NCBI GenBank assembly: GCA_024220505.1
Contig: JAKZZE010000013.1
Location: 682,001-746,000, forward strand
Source of the DNA: Rhizopus arrhizus
Taxonomy: Eukaryota; Mucoromycota; Mucoromycetes; Mucorales; Rhizopodaceae
Reading direction: 5' to 3'
Length of the DNA stretch: 64,000 bases
In this document: piece after piece, positions 12,126-24,296 of the stretch
Numbering within the stretch: position 1 is the first letter of the stretch
Layout: every line of letters starts with the position of its first letter
Translations under genes and position numbers: made by a program
The notes under the pieces: generated by a model
Database searches by the model: none
Told to the model about the DNA's origin: nothing
Seen by the model: the letters and a program-made list of their open reading frames with translations, nothing else

Positions 12126-13888
12126 ATGAGTGCTCATGCATCGAGTTCAGAAATAATTAACAATAACCAACGTAAATAAATAGGATAGATATAAATTGCA
12201 ATAATCTCTATTTACGATTCTTTCTTTCTTTTTTGTACATGCAATAAACAGAAACAAAGAACTGCTCTATTAATGTTGACAAGCATACACCGGATAACTC
12301 TAATATAGCCAAGAGAATTGGAGGCTCTGTTGACAAAAATGGCCGCTTGTCTCTTAATCATCTATTCAGTCTTTCACTTTCTGAAAGACAACAGCATTCA
12401 CAATTCCATCAACAAAGAGTAACAAATTGCCAGCGGCTTAACAAAGGCAGATTCACTAATGCTAAGCAAGTGTCTGAGAAAGCATAGATGATTAATTTTA
12501 ACCTAATACACTTACTTAGCTTTCGGTTTATGTTAAATCCTACCGGAAATTATTTTTACCAGCTTATAGATCCTGATGTATGCTTCGATTGGGATACTAT
12601 TGAGAAAGTGGTAAAGCCCTAAAATAAGAGTATTTAAATATGAAGCAATTTTAAAGTAATGACTTAAATAGCTTGTCTCCTCAAGCGAAGTGGAAGCTTG
12701 TTCCATCTGCCTATATCCTCCTGTTGCAGGCCGTGTAACAAGGTGTGGACATGTCTTTTGTTTACCATGTATTTTACACTATCTAGAATCTTCCGAAAAG
12801 AGTTGGCAAAAATGCCCAGTTTGTTGTGACCCAATCTGTGAAAAAGATATCAAACCAATCAAGATCACAGCAGGATACTCAATCAAAGAGGGTGATTTGA
12901 TAAATTTGGTCTTGGTACAACGAGCCCATCAGTCTGCTTTGGCTTTTCCTATCTCAGAGACCTGGCCATTGCCAGAAAACGTTGTTTCAAACTATATTAA
13001 GCCTGATATTTCGTTTATTCCATGGAGCAGTACTCCTTTCGCCCAATCGTTTGCTCGTTTTATGCTGGCTAGTCCTGATTATCTCTTGTCAGAATACGAC
13101 CGGGATTGTAAAGAACTGGAGGAGGCATTGTTGAATGCCACAGACAGAGAATCAGCAGAGGAAATACGATTCATTAAGAAGAGTAAAGACAGAGTTGATG
13201 AGGAGAGGAAAAGAACTGAATGTCAAAAGACAGAAGAGATAATGCTAGCATTAAGTACTTTGGACATTATGTTTGAAGCGATTGTAAAATATAACAAAAA
13301 GCATAAAAATAAACAGCATCCTCCAAAGCAAGGTAGCAATAATTGTTTACAAAAATTAGGAGAGAAAGAGAACAATAAAAAGCACCAGCAGCATGATTCA
13401 CTAAATGACTTTTACTTTTACCAAAAAGAAGATGGACAACATGTTTATTTAGATCCTTTAGACGTCCGTATTTTGAAACACGAATTCGGTAGATATGATC
13501 AATTTCCTCATTGTTTACAGGCCCAGGTAATAGGCGTCCAAGAGTCAACATTGGATGAATGCTTACGTAGAAAAAATAAATATTTAAACCACGTACCTTT
13601 GAATTGCGATGTTACATTTGTGGAAATTAACCTAAAGAATATTGTATCTTCAAAAACTTTGCAAGCATTTAGCAGTAAGCATGAAATTTTGCTATTATTA
13701 AAGTTTTCTCTGTACACATATCATTAGGTGAGCTCAATGCTCGATTTAAGCGGCGAGAAGACAAGGAAAACCAGATAGAAAGTATGCGAAAACAACAACC
13801 AACATGTATTGAAGGTGGAGTTACTCCTGACATAAACCATCAGCTAAATAATAGAGAAGAGCAACTAACTCAAAACAAATTGTCATGA
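12126..13888 (+). CDS. RNF10-like RING finger protein, with a probable frameshift
   Basis: Exons 12126-12171, 12252-12476, 12520-12610, 12672-13674 and 13728-13888. RING (C3HC4): CSICLYPPVAGRV, CGHVFC and CPVC. Before it are the RNF10 blocks SLNHLFSLSLS and NANFRFMLNPTGNYFYQLID; after it are YLDPLDVRILKHEFGRYDQF, VPLNCDVTFVEI and a charged ELNARFKRRED tail. RNF10/Mag2 proteins are ubiquitin ligases of 40S ribosomal subunits in other eukaryotes. The intron at 12477-12519 uses a GC donor (GCAAGT), which alone restores NAN-FRF. Between about 12380 and 12440 the frame shifts by one base: the upstream frame runs into TAA at 12440 while GRFTNAN lies in another. No plausible intron fixes this (a 16-nt GT-AG would, but is too short). 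Either a sequencing indel or a recent lesion. Confidence 0.7.
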
Positions 13889-14690
13889 ACTGCGTCTCAA
13901 AAAGATCAAACTATATCTTTTACTATGAGACAGTAGAGTAATTGGCTGGTCATGAAGATGCAACTAACGACTATTTAAGAAGCCTACTAAACCAATCATA
14001 ATATGATAATAGGCAGTAACAAAAATTTATTTACAATAAAAATTGTATTATTAACCACCTTGTACATATGAGAAGAAGCTACTTGTTCTCTTTTTTTTTG
14101 GGGGGAGTTTTCTTTTCAATCAAGTAATTGACCATTTTAGTATACATTGCTTTTTTTTTTTTTTTTTTTTTTTAAATAATTGTTTTTCAGCCAATTGAAT
14201 CAAGGATTCGTTTAGACTAAAAAGTATTATGTTTTGTATAATTTTATTAAATAATTTGTTATATACGATAGAGATCACCTAGTCAGTTTAGCGCTGAATG
14301 GACCTTGTGGTATTTTGTCTTTAATGCTTTAATGAAGCACATCGTGATATTGCTACATGCTTTATTGTTTTAAAAAGGGGGTCTTAAATTTCTTTTATTT
14401 CTTCTTTTTATTTTGAAAGCCAAAAGTTTGATTCAAGCCTTATATTATAATGCTGCCTGGACATGTATCTCTCTTTCTTTTGCCAGTAAGATGAGCCACA
14501 GAGACATCTTTTAAAGGGCTTCTGTACTACTTTTGTCGCGCATTGAAACTGCATAAAGAAGAACAAGTCACTTTTTGACGATACAGTAGATCTGCATGTG
14601 CACTTGTCTCTTTTGTTCTTTTATTTTCCCTTTCTTTTTTTTTTATCTTTTTATCTTTTTACTTATTTTTTTTGCTTTACCACCGTCTTG
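13889..14690. other. Intergenic, promoter-like
   Basis: No coding signal was found. It holds a T tract near 14151-14173, AT-rich DNA and, just before 14691, a C/T-rich leader (14610-14690) typical of the upstream regions of genes in this window. Confidence 0.6.
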
Positions 14691-16843
14691 ATGACTAAAG
14701 AAAACTACGATAAAAAATATAAGGCTAAGCAGCATACGACAAATGCCACAGCAGCAGCAAGTACAAAGCAAGATGAACAGCTGCCAAAGAAGCAGCTGCT
14801 AGACTGTAGGTTCTACTCATTTTTTTATTCTTTCTTCTAAATCTTTTATAGTGCTGCTCTGTGGCATATGTTTAGATTCTTTTAGGGACCCTCACATCCT
14901 TGATTGTGGTAAAACTTATAAAAAAAACACGTACAAACTATGAAACATCTTTTAATCTTTTTAACTGTGGTTAGGGCACAGCTACTGTGGTGACTGCTTG
15001 TTTGCTTGGTTTCAGCAAAACAAAATTTGCCCAAGCTGCAACAAGCTTGCATTTAGAATGCCTATTCCAAATCATGACTTGAACAAGCTTGGTAAATAGA
15101 AATCACTTACTTGTATGCTGAGAGATAGATTGATAACAACAGACATTTGTAGCTGAGTTTTGCACAAAAGAAACAACAGCAAGGTTGACCCGAGATGATT
15201 GGAAGACGCTGTACGTAAGGCCCATTGAGGGAGAAATCCTTTATGCTGCTGGATTTCGCGCGTAAGTGATGAAGATTTATTTATATTTACAAAACTAACG
15301 TGTTTTGTTTCTGTGTAGTGGTCTATGTCAAACATGCCATGGCTTCTTGAACAGGGATAACACATGCGAAGAATGTACGGCTAGACCCCGATTTCTATCT
15401 CCAGCCATAGATAGAACTCGACTCTTTGGTAATAACAATGGAGACAGTGATGATGACGCACAACTGCTAAATCATCGCTCAAGCCTTGGTAGTGCAGAGG
15501 TGAGCAGCCTGTCTGAAGACGGTGTATTGTCACACAGCATGCTTGATCGTGCGTCTGTTGGTGATGAGAATGAGAGATTAGAAGAAGAATTTATCCGATT
15601 CGAAAGCAATTCTGAATCGGATAGTGATGAGGAAAGCTTGTCTAGAAGCTCGAGAAGCAGCAGCAGTGGTAGCAGTGACGATGATTCAGAAATTGAAGAG
15701 CAAGAAAGAAGCTCATTTAGACAGTTTAGATATGATTCTGTAATGGCCACTTCAGATGAAAATGCATCTGTTTACATGAATGATAGCAATAGTAGGAGTG
15801 GCTCAGATTATGGAATGGCCAATAATCTATTTAGAAATAATTCAAATATACCCAGTCATTCAAGCAGCAGTAATGACAGCAATAGTAGTTCAGAAGATGA
15901 AAAAGTGCACCATCATTTTAGCACAACAACAAATATCTCAAGCGAAAGCTCATCTTCTAGTTATTTGAGCAATAATGGTGAAGAGTCAGAGAATGAAGAA
16001 AGGAGCAATCATTTTAGAAATGGCCATGATCCAAATAGTACAGATATAAACACATCAGATTATACAAGCAGTAATGGCAGTGATAAAGATTCTGAGGATG
16101 AAAGGTCAAACAATCGAACTATGAATACGAATATAGTAGACAATTCGGGCGAAAGCGTATCTAGCTCCTTGGATAATAACTACAACAATGAAGATTCATT
16201 GAATCATAATTTATATAACCAATATAGACAACATGTCATGTTTGATAGTGATTTTGAAAGTATACCCAGTCGCCATCATCGCAGTAATAGCAGTGAGGAT
16301 GAAAACAGTGTCCGATTTAGAAGTAGCATTACGTCAGATAGTGAAAATAACAACTCATCAAATCACTCAGTCAATAATGATAGCAACATGGATTTTGATG
16401 AAGTATTAAATAACCAACTTGCATGGGCTACTGGTGCTGGTCATTCAGATAGCAATAATAGTAACAAAACCTCAGAAAGTGATGATAGTGATAGTAAGGA
16501 AAAGGGACAGGAAAAAAAACATATTTGCACGAGTTTAATCAACTTTTTCATAGTGTCACCACCTATTTATAATAGAGACATAAGCCCTTGTATTCCAAGT
16601 GATGATGATCAAAGTGAATCAGAAGAGTTTTTATACCCAAATTATGTTGAAAGAGCAAGATCTGCATACAGTGTTCGTAATAGCGATTGTGATGACTCAG
16701 ATCATGATTTCGCATCATTAACAGAAGGTAACAGTAGCGAACAAGGAAGTGCGGAAGGTATATCAAAAAAACGAAAGAAGGTCTCAAGTGACAAGATGAA
16801 CAAAAGATTAAAGAGAAAATATTGCATATACAATTCTCAATAA
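14691..16843 (+). CDS. RING finger protein with long acidic Ser/Asn-rich tail
   Basis: Exons 14691-14805, 14852-14908, 14975-15091, 15153-15261 and 15319-16843 sum to 1923 nt (640 aa). RING spans residues ~40-90: LLCGICLDSFRDP, CGHSYCGDC and ICPSCNKL. A small cysteine cluster follows (LCQTCHGF, then TCEECTARPRF), recalling the PBZ/cysteine-rich layout of CHFR-like ligases. The rest is a ~450-residue acidic, Ser/Asp/Asn-rich low-complexity region, then a basic end (KKRKKV, KRLKRK) likely to act as nuclear signal. Inferred role: nuclear E3 ubiquitin ligase. A GTAAGG...CATAG segment at 16494-16553 (60 nt, no stop, in frame) looks like a retained or spliced 3n intron; splicing would give 620 aa and remove an odd hydrophobic stretch. 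It converges on RPS2 with a 53-bp gap. Confidence 0.75.
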
Positions 16844-16896
16844 AACAAAAATTATGCATTTTTATTATTATTGACAAACTTTGTTAAAGTTTGACT

Positions 16897-17742
16897 TTAC
16901 TTTCTTTGCTTTTGAGCAAGGAAGTCAGAGAACTCTTGGTAAGGGCCCTTGACGAATTCAGATTCTTCCCAAAGATCAGGAGTCAAGAAACCATAAGTGT
17001 TACCGATGGCAGCAAAAGTGGCCTTGATGAAGTTACCGAGAGTACGGGTAGAACCACGAGAGGAGGTGTAACAGTCGGAAATACCAGCCAATTGAAGAAC
17101 ACGCTTGGCAGTGGGAGAAGCGACAATACCAGTACCTCTGGGAGCAGGAACCAAACGAGACATGACGGAACCACAGCGACCAGAGACCTTACAAGGGACA
17201 GTGTGAGGTTCACCAAGGTTAGAGCCCCAGTAACCACGACGAACGGGGATGATGGCGAGTTTGGCAAGGATGATACCACCACGAATGGCAGTAGCGACTT
17301 CCTTGGCACACTTGACACCCAAACCAACGTGACCGTTTTCATCACCAATGACAACAAAGGCCTTGAAACGGGTACGTTGACCAGCAGTAGTTTGCTTTTG
17401 AACGGGCATGATCTTCATGACTTGATCGGTCAACTTGGGAAGGAAGTAGTCAACAATTTGGTATTCCTTGATGGGAAGAGAGAAGAGGTAGATTTCTTCA
17501 ATAGACTTGATCTTGTTAGCCTTGACGAGACGACCGAGCTTGGTGACAGGAACCCATTCGTTCTTTTCTTCACCACGACGTCCGCGGCCAGCACGACCAC
17601 CACGTCCACGTCCACGTCCAAAACCACCACGTCCTGTTGAAATTTAAAAGAAGAAAAAAAAGGGAATTGTTTAGTTGATTTCATTCCAAGAAATGTGTTG
17701 TCATTATTTACCACGATTACCGGCCGTTGCAGAGTCAGCCAT
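16897..17742 (-). CDS. RPS2: 40S ribosomal protein uS5 (S2)
   Basis: Two exons, 17712-17742 and 16897-17633, 768 nt, 255 aa. The start [11 protein letters not shown] is followed by an RGG-type run ([13 protein letters not shown]), usual for eukaryotic S2 and a site of arginine methylation. Core blocks seen: [35 protein letters not shown] and [12 protein letters not shown], all diagnostic of uS5, which lines the mRNA entry site and supports decoding fidelity. The intron sits within the first dozen codons, common for fungal ribosomal protein genes. The upstream region carries a C-rich patch (17887-17903). A 124-codon open frame in another frame of the same strand and a plus-strand open frame are shadows caused by biased codon use. 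Confidence 0.97.
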
Positions 17743-19252
17743 ACTGTTTATAAAGTTGATATCATTTAGTTTCATCCATCCATCTGTCCTTTGTTGACAA
17801 TGTTGCACTTACTTTAATATGTATCAATAAAGGAAGAAAGAAAACACAAGAGGGCACTCAACGTCTCTAGCTTAATAGCCACACTTCCCCCCCCCACCCC
17901 TCCTCATACTCTTCTTACTCCCTCCTAAGACGTCCCACTTCGGACACAATCAGTAAAGATAAGAATATGTGCGGGCCGGAGTACATTTGATTCATCGGAT
18001 ACTCCATTCTTATTGGCCCTTGACATAAGTTCTATTTTTGAGTCGGCATTCCAGTGAACGGCTACAACTACACAGCAAATACTTGAAATCTCTAATTTTA
18101 TCTTGAATTCATCTAAAAAAAAAAAGGGCAGTAAAATTCGCGTTTTACTTGATAGGTTGGTTCTTTTTTAATCACTGTAAGTTTATTTGCTGTTATTAGA
18201 GGAAATCATGCTTATTCATATGCTTCTTTACATTCTTATTTATATAAAATCTTATCATTTAATACACTCCATTGGCTTAAGAAACAATATATTGGTTTTA
18301 AAATTACATTTTTATACTTCTTCACACCTTTCAAATGGCCAAATACTATACCATTTCAACCTTTTGTCAAAATAATACAGCAATCATCCATCCACAGACG
18401 TCTTTTTTTTTTTCTTAACCTACCTTGTTTGGTGCATAATAAATAGAATTATGTTCAATAAAGACCATGTAAATTGCCCGTTTTGAGAACAATAATTTTT
18501 GGATGGTTATAGGTGTAAAGAAAAAGCAGAAAAGAACATAGAACAGAAGGATTACGGATGAGCAACAGGATAGTTAAAAAATAGTCTTTAGGTTAAACAT
18601 CTTGTAGAACATCATATGAGAGCATTTGCGCTTCATTTTGGCAGCATAGACCCAATAAATTCATTAGTAATCCTGTAAAGCATTGTCTAAGTATAAGGGC
18701 GAGTAAATTTTGTTTTAACAGTGATAAAGCTACGTACGAAAAAGCCATAAAATTACAAACAAAAGCACATCAGAGCAGATTATGCAGCCATAAAGAACAC
18801 ACTATTAAAGAAATAACATACATCTAGTGAATAGAACATCAACTATTTTCTTGACTTACAATTTTAGTACATGGAGCCATGAAAATAAGCCTTTTAGTCT
18901 TGCGCGTACCTATTTGGATGATTAAGCATGAAGAGAACCTAAAGTAAATAAGGATTACATTAGATACTTTACTGCAGTTTAATAAAATAAATATCTTTAA
19001 AAGAGGTACCATGAAATAAACATAAAAATAAAAATAAAAAAGATTTAACAGAAACAACAGCTTACTACCACTGGTGTTGAATCTGCTACTATTACTAGTG
19101 TTCAATCTGTCACAGCTACTGGTGTTGAAGAATACAATGTAAAATACAAAGAACAATTGAAAAAGTTTGATCCATCTAAAAAATTGTATTTATCAATCAG
19201 CAAGTGTGCTGATGATGAATTATTTTTATTTGACCTTCAATGCAAGTAGATG

Positions 19253-19296
<44 letters not shown>

Positions 19297-19735
19297 ACCG
19301 CCAATGAATTTTGCAGTGATTTACACTATTTATATATTGGTGCTTGTTATATTTTCTTGAATAATGATTACGTTAGATAGATACTATCTCTGTTATAGAA
19401 TAACCACAGATCTTGGGAAAAAGGATGACGTCGATTTTAGTTTTTCTGTATTCTTGGACTCAATGCAGAGAATCAATAGATAGTATGACAGGATGATACA
19501 TAGTTTACATGTTTCTTGTGTACTGAAATGATCTATACGTGAATCCATCTCCTTTAAACTTTTAAAAGCAGTAGACTACTTTATCATTTGCTGATGATAA
19601 GATTGATAATATCGTGATTGGTTCATTTAAAAGTCAGTAATCAGATTTGTTTTCAAACCGAGGCTACACATTTATTATTACATGAATTGACTCATTTTTT
19701 TTTTTTCTTCTTTTTTCTGTTATTTCTCGATTAAA
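17743..19735. other. Intergenic region with a small coding fragment
   Basis: The first ~350 bases are probably the RPS2 promoter and leader. The rest is AT-rich without a supported gene, except the fragment at 19049-19249 annotated separately. A 35-nt T tract lies at 19257-19291. A T-rich leader precedes 19736. Confidence 0.5.
19049..19249 (+). pseudogene. Orphan C-terminal protein fragment
   Basis: A 66-codon open frame with normal protein composition: TTTGVESATITSVQSVTATG, VEEYNVKYKEQLKKFDPSKK, LYLSISKCADDELFLFDLQC, then Lys and TAG. There is no ATG at the start and upstream frames are closed, so it looks like the 3' end of a truncated gene. The family is unknown. A T tract follows eight bases after the stop. 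Confidence 0.35.
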
Positions 19736-21309
19736 ATGTTTGCTGTTCGTTCTGTTGGTCGCAAGTCTCTTTTGAATGCTTCTTATGTTGCACGAGCACA
19801 CTACTCTAGTCAATCACGTATTACTGTCAACAATCCTGTTGTTGACTTGGATGGTGATGAAATGACTCGTATTATTTGGGCTGATATCAAAGACAAATTG
19901 ATTTTCCCTTATTTGAAGTTGGATACAAAGTACTTTGATCTTGGTATGGAACACCGTGATGCTGTAAGTGAAATGATTCTTGTGTGTGTGTGTGTGTGTA
20001 GAAAGCTGATTTCGATATAGACTGATGATCAAGTTACTGTTCAAGCTGCTGAAGCTATCAAATTGTACAATGTAGGTATAAAGTGTGCTACTATTACACC
20101 TGATGAAGCTCGTGTCAAAGGTAAGATATAGCAAACGAATTGACAACAGAATCTCATGTTTAAATAGAATTCAACTTGAAGAAGATGTGGAAATCCCCCA
20201 ATGGAACAATTCGTAACATTTTGAACGGTACCGTATTCCGTGAACCTATCATTATGGATAACATCCCTCGTATTGTCCCTGGTTGGACTGAGCCTATTGT
20301 GATTGGACGTCATGCTTTTGGTGATCAGGTAAGAAAGAAGAAGTGTGGATGTGAAAAGAAACTGATGGTATCGCTAGTATCGTTCTACTGACTTTGTTAC
20401 AGACAAGGCTGGTAAATTCGAAATGACATTTACCCCTACAGATGGATCTGAAGCCCAAAAATGGACCATCTTTGATTTCCCTGAAAAGGGTGGTGTTGGT
20501 ATGGCCATGTATAACACAAATGACTCCATCCGTGGCTTTGCTCACAGCTGTTTCCAAATGGCCTTGAGTAAGAAGATGCCTTTATACATGAGCACCAAGA
20601 ATACGATCTTGAAAAAGTATGATGGTCGATTCAAGGATATCTTTGAAGAAATCTATCAAAAGGAATACAAACAAGAGTTTGAAAACCAAAAATTATGGTA
20701 TGAACACCGTCTAATTGATGATATGGTTGCCCAGGCACTCAAGTCCAAAGGTGGCTTTGTATGGGCCTGTAAGAACTATGATGGTGATGTTCAATCTGAC
20801 ATCTTGGCCCAAGGTTACGGTTCACTGGGTTTAATGACCTCTGTCCTGGTCACTCCTGATGGAAAGACGATGGAAGCTGAAGCTGCCCATGGTACCGTCA
20901 CTCGTCACTACCGCGAATACCAAAAGGTAAAAGAGAGACAGGGAACTATAAAGATGGGGAAAAAGAAATAATTTTTTATTGTTGCTAGGGTAACCCTACC
21001 TCTACTAACCCTATTGCCTCTATCTTTGCTTGGACTCGTGGCTTGGGACACAGAGCCAATCTTGATAACAATAAGGAGTTGACCAAATTTACACTTGATC
21101 TTGAACAAGCCTGTATTGATGCTGTTCAAAGAGATAGCGTGATGACCAAAGATTTAGCTTTAGCTATTCATGGAAAAAAGTAAGTTTCTCTTGATGTTCT
21201 GTCACGTATACTAACTACTCATGCCTGTAGCCTCAAGACTGAGCACTATGTTACAACAGCTGAGTTTATGAAGCACGTCAAAGATAATCTTGATAAGGCA
21301 CGCCAATAA
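19736..21309 (+). CDS. IDP1: Isocitrate dehydrogenase [NADP], mitochondrial
   Basis: Six exons (19736-19963, 20021-20120, 20168-20328, 20378-20926, 20989-21179, 21231-21309), 1308 nt, 435 aa. The N-terminus [20 protein letters not shown] is Arg/Ser-rich without acids, a mitochondrial presequence. The core shows [38 protein letters not shown], the catalytic-region [20 protein letters not shown] and [20 protein letters not shown], all as in eukaryotic NADP-IDH. It oxidatively decarboxylates isocitrate to 2-oxoglutarate, making mitochondrial NADPH. The length matches the family. Intron 1 holds a (GT) microsatellite (19980-19998). No peroxisomal C-terminal tripeptide (ends KARQ). Confidence 0.96.
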
Positions 21310-22100
21310 GAAGGAATGGTTTTTTCTGTATATTTTAAATAAATTAATGAATACACCTCATACCTTGTATTCAATAAATAAGATTAAGACTGTTGAGCTT
21401 CAAATAGATTAGCATCAGGTTTTTATAGAGAAAACTTGATTGTAATCATGTATTCACACAAGATCTTATTATTTAGTAGGAAAAGACGCGTTTAAAGTAT
21501 TTTTGATGTCTACTACACCATTTCCAGAAATTAAAGTCGCATTTTGTAAAGTTTTATAATACAATTTATATGTCATTGTGACAAGTGACGACGACTTTAA
21601 TTTTTTAGAAATAGTGTATGATTGAAAGGAGATAAAGTAATCAAACCACTGTTTCTTGGCTATCAGTGAACAAATCTAGTTTTACTCTTGTAAATTTCAT
21701 TTTCTTTTTCAAATAGATTTCATAAACAAAAAAGCACCTTATTTTCAGTCATTCAGGTTTTTTTTTTTTTTTTTTTTTTTCTTTTAAAAAAAGATCCCAT
21801 CATCAACCAGGGTAATTGATTACTTTGTTTGTTACTGACTGGGCTAAAAAAGGTAAATTGTTGGGAGAGTAGAATTGTTTGTGATCAGAATAAATAAAGA
21901 GTCATGTATTTGTATAAAATGGTACACAAAAGTAGTAGAGTGGTCATGTTTGTAGCATAGCACGTTATAAACTTGATCTTTTTCGCCATCCTGCGAGTTT
22001 ATATAGGATTTAGAGTGATTTATTTTGTATAGAATACATTGAATAAAATGATCTTTATGAACTTGTTTATAAAACAACTTGTTTCATGATCTGTTACACT
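21310..22100. other. Intergenic between convergent genes
   Basis: No coding signal was found. A T tract occurs around 21759-21780. The minus-strand open frame at 21844-22077 is low in information and unsupported. Confidence 0.5.
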
Positions 22101-22940
22101 TTACAATATTTTCTTTTTTTTGATGACCCAACGATAGAGTATATAACCAGTAGTGAATGAGATGAATGATTTAAATAATAAAATAAATAATTGAAGAGTT
22201 GAAATGTTATTCTTTACGTATTCTAATAAAGGTAACCATACAATGTCTTCATGTTCTTCCATTAAAGGAAATGAAGTTGGGGTAACAGGATATTCGGGTT
22301 GATATTCAATTTCAATAATCTCTGGATTAAAATAAACCGCTTTTTGATTTGTTGTTGTTGTTGTTGTACTCATGCTACTAAAGCTATTATTTCTTGATGA
22401 GACGAGTGTTGTGTTATTACTTAAATGATGATAATCAACCATGAATAGATCATCGGAATAAGTCGGTAGTGGTGAATGTTGTACGATGGCTGTATTCTGC
22501 CTTTTTAAAACAGGCTTTACACCTTCGAGATGAGAAGTGGGTACATAAACTTGTGTTTTTGTATTTGTATAAATTGGACCGTAAAGCCCTAAAGATGATT
22601 TAGAATCCAATTTATTTCTTTTTATTTATTATTACATGTGATATCAGACTCTTTTTGCCTAAGAAAAAAAAATATGAGTGATTTGAGTAGAGAATTAGAC
22701 TACTTACCAACTCATCAAAGAAGGATCGATCAAGAGGTTTGATTGACTTAGATTTGATGTACAATTCCTTGCCATTTCTCTCCAAAGAGCATTTTGTAAT
22801 CTTTTTAACTTGTATTCTTCATGTTTATCTTGTTTTAATTTGTTAACAATTGAATGTTTACGAGTTTCTCGATATGTTTCTATCAAATCATCTGTCTTCC
22901 ATTTATAAGATAAATAATCTACACAATATTCTGCCTTCAT
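22101..22940 (-). CDS. AreA-GATA-like (DUF1752) domain protein with C-terminal membrane segment
   Basis: Three exons (22708-22940, 22636-22658, 22101-22588), 744 nt, 247 aa. The N-terminal domain YLSYKWKTDDLIETYR, ALWREMARN and SWQKESDITWLYGPI is the fungal 'nitrogen regulatory protein AreA GATA-like' domain (PF08550), found in AreA N-termini and many fungal regulators. A 23-nt microexon supplies QKESDIT; without it WLYGPI is lost. The middle is Ser/Thr-rich. Near the C-terminus (~residues 215-238) a hydrophobic span LQLFILLFKSFISFTTGYIL is followed by a basic end (RWVIKKKKIL), a tail-anchor-like layout. I infer a membrane-tethered member; function unknown. Start: the ATG at 22938-22940 is preferred over an in-frame upstream one whose translation is only the T-rich leader. 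Confidence 0.7.
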
Positions 22941-23160
22941 TAAAAATAAAAAAAGAATAAAAAAAAAGAATAAAAAAATAAAAAAAATAAAAAGTTTATT
23001 TATATTCAAACAATTAATTGTGTAAGTCATTTTTGTGTCTGTTTGTTAAAGACTCTAGGCCTCTCACTCATTCTCACTCTCACTCTTTATTCAATCCGGT
23101 ATTTCCCACTAAAAGGGCGGACAAGCACAGGCCGTGTTACACTTGCATAAAATAGGATAG

Positions 23161-23197
<37 letters not shown>

Positions 23198-24248
23198 CTA
23201 AAATGGATTGTTTAAAATATATTGGATTTAATCAAATTGAAAAAAAAAAAAACTATTTGATTTTAAATAAAAGTAAAGTTGTTGTTGTTTTTTTTTACCT
23301 TATCTTGTTTCAATCAATAAAATGTGTGAGAATTATATTACTTGTTTTGACACCTAATCAATAGTGTAACAAATCAAATCAAGTCTAGTTTTCATGTGAC
23401 TAGAGATAAAACTTATTATTTTGTAAAGATTTCACGCGTTAAATAATTTGACTTGTTCACAGTAAAAAAAAAAAAAAGATGAGTTAGTCCTTTCTCTTTT
23501 TCTAAATTGAACCTAGACTCCCTCTGTCTGGGTTTCTTTTGAAAAAAAGTCTAGATGATTACCAATAGAATAAGAATATTTATCGATAAACGAAACAAAA
23601 TTCAAATGCATAAAGGTTTGATCGTCTTTGTTTAAGGAGGGACAAGTAATACATTCAAACTATAAAAGGTCAATTATGGAGATAGTTTATCTGCAGCCTT
23701 CTATTTCTGAAACAATTAAACTATTTTATAAACAACATCCCTTCTTTCTTTTGAGCTATTTTAATCTTTTTTGTAAAACCTCTCAACCCATACACACAAC
23801 AACAACAATAACAAACTTTGTAACACGAATATCTCTGGGAATTCTAAAAATATATAAAATCAATTGTTAAAATAGTGGGTTCAACAGCTGCGGTTATTTA
23901 TTGACACGAAAAAAAAAGTAGATTCAATCAAATCCTTGTCTTTGATTTCATTCAAATTGATCGTCTACTCATTAAAGAATCTCAATCGTTGTCTCTAAGG
24001 ATTGTATGATCATAAAAAGACGAATTCTTTTCAAATCACACAAGATGTATATTCAGCAGATGATTATTTGACTTTATTTTAGTGTAACTTTCTTTTGGCA
24101 CTTTCGGAACTCTCTCCTCTGTCGGGTGAGAATAGTCCGGGTATGATCATGTGCAAAGACTTTGAACCAGAGCTTTCCTTCAGGAACAACATTTGTAAAT
24201 CTAGTCTTTTTTTTTTTTTTTTTTTTCAAAAAGACCAGATTTGTAACA
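22941..24248. other. Divergent intergenic region, homopolymer-rich
   Basis: This region separates the minus-strand DUF1752 gene from the plus-strand NUDE gene and presumably holds both promoters. It contains a 34-nt A tract (23161-23194), a T tract (24207-24227) and CT-rich repeats near 23061-23085. No gene was seen. Confidence 0.5.
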
Positions 24249-24264
24249 ATGTCTTCGAGTGTGT

Positions 24265-24296
<32 letters not shown>

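Noticed and set aside
16983..17357. 124-codon minus-strand open frame (and a 249-codon plus-strand one) across RPS2
   Set aside because: Shadows of the RPS2 coding frame caused by biased codon use; low-complexity Ser/Thr/Val translations.
22941..23030. N-terminal hydrophobic extension of the DUF1752 protein
   Set aside because: The predicted Phe/Leu run is the translation of a T-rich leader; the domain begins directly after the ATG at 22940.
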